From an uncultured Actinomycetes bacterium (lineage in GTDB: Bacteria; Actinomycetota; Actinomycetes; Nanopelagicales; Nanopelagicaceae), in contig CAIMNT010000196.1 of the NCBI GenBank assembly GCA_903842855.1, positions 1 through 14,431 on the forward strand: 14,431 bases of DNA. Reading direction: 5' to 3'. The notes beneath the pieces were generated by a model. That model was not told the DNA's origin. It was given only the letters and a program-made list of their open reading frames with translations, and did not search any database. The translations under genes and the position numbers were made by a program. This document shows, one piece after another, positions 11,740 through 14,431 of this stretch; the first letter of the stretch is position 1, and each line of letters opens with the position of its first letter.

Positions 11740-12716
11740 GTATTCAGTTTACCTTCGCGAAGTAGCCCACGCAGATTCGCTAATCGCGCGAGTGAGTTGG
11801 GATCGGTGATCATGGAATTGAGGGCGCATCCATCTTCATCGTGGGAGCAGTTGCGCGGGCAGTGTTCAATCGCTTCTGCAAATTCGCTAAAGGCTCCGAT
11901 GACGCGATCGCGCTGCACGTGGGCGAGTCCAAATGAGCGCACACCTGGAGTATCGATGATCCAACCCGAATTGTCATTGAGCGCAAGTGCGATTGCACTT
12001 GAAGAGGTATGTCGTCCTCGTCCAGTGACATCGTTGACATCGCCAGTGGCGCGATCTGCACTCTCCACGAGGGCATTTACCAAGGTTGATTTTCCGACCC
12101 CAGAATGTCCCAGCAACACCGTACGTTTTCCAGTAAGAGCTGCACGAAGTGCCGTGAGATCTGCGCCGCGCTGAATCTGGAGAGATTCCACATCTAGATC
12201 TTTGTAGGCAGAGAGGAATTCCGAAGGATCGGCCAAGTCACATTTTGTCATGATGATGATTGGTTTGATGCGTTGATCGAAAGCGACTACCAGAGCGCGA
12301 TCGACAAAGCCGTGCCGTGGCTCGGGATTGGCAGCGGCGAGAACTATTCCGAGTTGATCAACGTTCGAGACAATCATGCGCTCCATACCGGCATCATCTT
12401 CGACGGTACGTGTGAGTTCATTTATGCGCGGTTCAACGGCTACGATGCGAGCCAAGGTATCTACCTTGCCGGAGATATCTCCAACAATTCTTACGATATC
12501 GCCGACGACTACCGACTTCTTGCCGAGTTCGCGAGCCTTCATTGCAGTAACTACAACTCCACTCCCTTCAATGAGGGCGGTGCTACGGCCGCGGTCCACC
12601 GCGATTATTCGAGCTAACTCCGCTTGGGAGTAGTCAGGGCGATCTTTGGTGCGCGGACGTGATGAGCGTTTCGGGCGGATCCGAACATCATCTTCATCGA
12701 GTTCGCGAGCGGTCAT
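11736..12716 (-). CDS. rsgA: Ribosome small-subunit-dependent GTPase A
   Basis: A circularly permuted GTPase that acts in late maturation of the 30S subunit. The 326-residue protein has an N-terminal OB-fold region (about 35-95), then the GTPase motifs in permuted order: G4 TKCD at 157-160, G1 P-loop GHSGVGKS at 203-210, G2 region TGRGRHTSS from 231 and G3 DTPG at 255-258. It ends with the zinc knuckle (Cys286, Cys290, His292, Cys297) and a helical tail. G4 is TKCD instead of NKxD, common in this family. The start overlaps the aroA stop and the stop overlaps the hisN start, both by ATGA. The aroA-rsgA adjacency matches M. tuberculosis Rv3227-Rv3228. Confidence 0.95.
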   Translation of the reverse strand: MTARELDEDDVRIRPKRSSRPRTKDRPDYSQAELARIIAVDRGRSTALIEGSGVVVTAMKARELGKKSVVVGDIVRIVGDISGKVDTLARIVAVEPRINELTRTVEDDAGMERMIVSNVDQLGIVLAAANPEPRHGFVDRALVVAFDQRIKPIIIMTKCDLADPSEFLSAYKDLDVESLQIQRGADLTALRAALTGKRTVLLGHSGVGKSTLVNALVESADRATGDVNDVTGRGRHTSSSAIALALNDNSGWIIDTPGVRSFGLAHVQRDRVIGAFSEFAEAIEHCPRNCSHDEDGCALNSMITDPNSLARLANLRGLLREGKLNT

Positions 12717-13987
12717 CGGCTACCGTTTAAGAGTTCATTCCATGCCGCAGGAAAGTCGGGGAGCGTTTTGCGAGTTGTCTCAATATTTTCAACTTCGATT
12801 CCGGGAACGCGTAGACCGATCATGGCTCCAGCGGTCGCCAATCGATGATCATCGTAGGTATGGAATACACCACCGTGAAGCGGATGCGGGATGATGCGAA
12901 GGGCCGAAGGCTCCTCGATGACCTCGCCTCCTAAGTTATTTATCTCAGTTGCCAGCGCGGCTAGACGATCTGTTTCGTGAGTCCTCAAATGTGCAATGCC
13001 ACGGAGGTAGGAAGGCGAATCGGCAAAGACGCAAAGGGCGGCGATCGAAGGAGTGAGTTCACCGACATCATGTAGATCAATATCGATGCCATGGATCTGA
13101 TCGCCAGTGATAGCAAGATCGTTGCCGCGAAACTCCACGTGTGCACCCATTTGCGTAAAGATCTCGCGCAAGTCATCGCCAGGTTGCGTAGTTGAGTGCG
13201 GCCAATCACGAATCACGACAGTTCCGCCACTCATCATCGCCGCTCCCATGAATGGCGCTGCGTTGGAGAGATCTGGTTCTATAACCTGATCTGCCCCGTA
13301 CATCACGGTCGGTTTAACAATCCATTCATTTTCGCGGGCGTCAACCTCAACCCCTTTATCGCGCAGCATGGCGATAGTCATCTCAATATGGGGGAGGGAA
13401 GGGAGCGAACTGCCTACATGCTTGACGGTGATTCCCTCTTTTGTTGCCGGAGCAACGAGTAATAAGGCCGAGATGAATTGGCTCGATAAAGTGGCATCTA
13501 CTTCTACGGTGCCACCTCTGAGTTGACCGTTGGCGTTGATCGTCATCGGTAGCGAGTAGCGCGAACCATGTTCGATGCTTACTCCAAGGGATTCCAGAGC
13601 TTTGATAACGGGTCCAAGCGGACGTTCGTGGGAGCGGGCATCCCCATCAAAGTGGATGATCCCCTTGGCCATAGCCGCCACTGGGGGGAGAAAGCGCATG
13701 ACGGTCCCGGCATTCCCAACATCTATGGATGCCGGACCATACAAGGGGCCGGGAGTGATTGTGAGATCCCCGTTGGAATCTTCTTGGATGCCGACCCCAA
13801 TTGCCTTAAGGCCCGCAATCATGAGAGCGGAGTCGCGAGAGTGCAAAGGTCGGCGCAGAGTTGAGGGGGAATCACAGAGCGCGGCCAAAATCAGAGCGCG
13901 ATTGGTAACTGATTTAGAGCCTGGAATCGTCAAGGTCGCCTCTACCGGGGTCTCTCCGCGGTAGGGAGCAAGCCAATGATTCGTCAT
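12713..13987 (-). CDS. aroA: 3-phosphoshikimate 1-carboxyvinyltransferase (EPSP synthase)
   Basis: Sixth step of the shikimate pathway: transfers enolpyruvyl from PEP to shikimate-3-phosphate. The 424-residue protein shows PGSKSVTNR at 22-30 (Lys25, Arg30), the PEP loop GNAGTVMR at 91-98, GDARSHERP at 115-123, the catalytic region DVGELTP, and HETDR and DDHR near the C-terminus. The PEP loop continues FLPP, the usual actinobacterial form, instead of the RPL of enterobacterial enzymes. It is the first gene of the aroA-rsgA-hisN-unknown operon and diverges from the SRAP gene with 32 bases between start codons. The ATG has no strong Shine-Dalgarno but has TAGGCT at -12 to -7, suggesting a leaderless mRNA. 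Confidence 0.96.
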   Translation of the reverse strand: MTNHWLAPYRGETPVEATLTIPGSKSVTNRALILAALCDSPSTLRRPLHSRDSALMIAGLKAIGVGIQEDSNGDLTITPGPLYGPASIDVGNAGTVMRFLPPVAAMAKGIIHFDGDARSHERPLGPVIKALESLGVSIEHGSRYSLPMTINANGQLRGGTVEVDATLSSQFISALLLVAPATKEGITVKHVGSSLPSLPHIEMTIAMLRDKGVEVDARENEWIVKPTVMYGADQVIEPDLSNAAPFMGAAMMSGGTVVIRDWPHSTTQPGDDLREIFTQMGAHVEFRGNDLAITGDQIHGIDIDLHDVGELTPSIAALCVFADSPSYLRGIAHLRTHETDRLAALATEINNLGGEVIEEPSALRIIPHPLHGGVFHTYDDHRLATAGAMIGLRVPGIEVENIETTRKTLPDFPAAWNELLNGSR

Positions 13988-13993
13988 ATCGCA

Positions 13994-13999
13994 AGCCTA
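13994..13999 (-). promoter_or_regulatory. -10 element for leaderless aroA mRNA
   Basis: On the minus strand TAGGCT fits TANNNT exactly at -12 to -7 from the aroA ATG. A -35 at normal spacing would fall on the start codon of the divergent SRAP gene (about 14017-14022, CATGAG), which is a poor match to TTGACA. Confidence 0.5.
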
Positions 14000-14006
14000 C
14001 CTGAGA

Positions 14007-14012
14007 TACCTT
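14007..14012 (+). promoter_or_regulatory. -10 element for leaderless SRAP-gene mRNA
   Basis: TACCTT fits TANNNT and lies at -13 to -8 from the ATG at 14020. No Shine-Dalgarno is visible. A -35 at normal spacing would fall on the first codons of aroA. Confidence 0.45.
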
Positions 14013-14019
14013 TACGCTC

Positions 14020-14431
14020 ATGTGCGGCCGTTATGCTCTCAACGCCAGCCAAGATGAGCTGATGGATGCCTTTGAAATTTCGACAGATTATGCCGGTCCC
14101 ATCCTGCCGGCCGATTGGAATATCACGCCTACCCGTGAGATTTATGTGGTCCGAGATAACCGAGAAGGCAAGCGAGAGCTCGCTACCGTTTCATGGGGAT
14201 TGATCGCACCGTGGTCTGATGATCCGCAAGATGCACTTCGCTCGCAATCTCAGGCAATCAATGCGCGCACTGAGACTGTGCATGAGAAGCCCACATTCAA
14301 GAACGCTTTTCATTCGAGACGTTGCTTGATTCCAGCATCTGGTTATTACGAGTGGGCGACGGAACTTGGGCCATACTCAACAAAGCAACCATTTTTCATT
14401 CACGGAACAGGGCTTATTGCCTTCGCGGGAA
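14020..14431 (+). CDS. SRAP-family (HMCES/YedK) abasic-site protein, 3' end missing
   Basis: SRAP proteins shield abasic sites in single-stranded DNA by forming a covalent thiazolidine link through the cysteine exposed after removal of Met1. The frame starts MCGRYAL with the essential Cys2. It continues with NARTET (the Asn of the active site) and CLIPASGYYEW (with the catalytic Glu), all family hallmarks. About 137 residues are visible before the window ends; the later His motif lies outside. The start is fixed by Cys2. The gene diverges from aroA with a 32-base gap. The SRAP-aroA-rsgA neighbourhood also occurs in M. tuberculosis (Rv3226c-Rv3228). Confidence 0.93.
   Translation, partial: MCGRYALNASQDELMDAFEISTDYAGPILPADWNITPTREIYVVRDNREGKRELATVSWGLIAPWSDDPQDALRSQSQAINARTETVHEKPTFKNAFHSRRCLIPASGYYEWATELGPYSTKQPFFIHGTGLIAFAG

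Noticed and set aside
12273..12617. 114-residue plus-strand reading frame within rsgA
   Set aside because: Antisense shadow of a complete, motif-bearing rsgA; no ribosome binding site or domain.
13568..13964. Plus-strand reading frames of about 98 and 129 residues opposite aroA
   Set aside because: Both lie inside aroA on the opposite strand and have no family resemblance.

Overview
The window reads as chromosomal DNA of a moderate-GC actinobacterium (close to half GC by eye). The evidence is a WhiB-family regulator of the WhiB7/WblC type, a UPF0182 membrane protein, a DUF2342 'zincin-like' protein, a DUF5679 zinc ribbon, actinobacterial-type aroA and rsgA, and several starts with a TANNNT -10 motif placed for leaderless mRNAs. 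Modest GC, compact spacing and many 4-base overlaps fit streamlined freshwater Actinobacteria (Nanopelagicales/acI-like), but that placement is inference. There is no CRISPR array, transposase, phage gene or rRNA.

Left part (1-7243): this follows, with changes, the conserved actinobacterial neighbourhood known from Mycobacterium tuberculosis Rv3193c-Rv3197A. It holds the end of whiB7 (+); an E1/ThiF-like protein with a RiPP-recognition-like N-terminus (-); a 52-residue DUF5679 zinc ribbon (-) followed by a strong terminator; a YgjP/SprT-like metallopeptidase (-); and a DUF2342 protein whose HExxH-like metal motif looks degraded (-). A divergent + unit then carries a 75-residue one-span membrane protein and the 964-residue UPF0182 protein, closed by a strong terminator. 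A striking cluster of DnaA-box-like nonamers lies across the ygjP start.

Middle part (7248-10484, +): the initiator tRNA-fMet gene is followed after only two bases by pgl, then gnd and zwf. The three enzymes make up the whole oxidative pentose phosphate branch (glucose-6-phosphate to ribulose-5-phosphate), encoded in the reverse of reaction order. The 6-phosphogluconate dehydrogenase is the short type, with an aspartate suggesting NAD+ use.

Right part (10481-14431): a minus-strand operon aroA-rsgA-hisN-(unknown 158 aa) in which every junction is an ATGA overlap, so translation is probably coupled. The last gene looks like a stand-alone, degenerate nucleotide-binding domain of a P1B-type ATPase, and its stop codon interlocks with the stop of convergent zwf. 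Divergent from aroA, with only 32 bp between the start codons, is the start of an SRAP/HMCES (YedK-like) gene that runs off the window. Both genes of this pair have -10 motifs placed for leaderless transcription.
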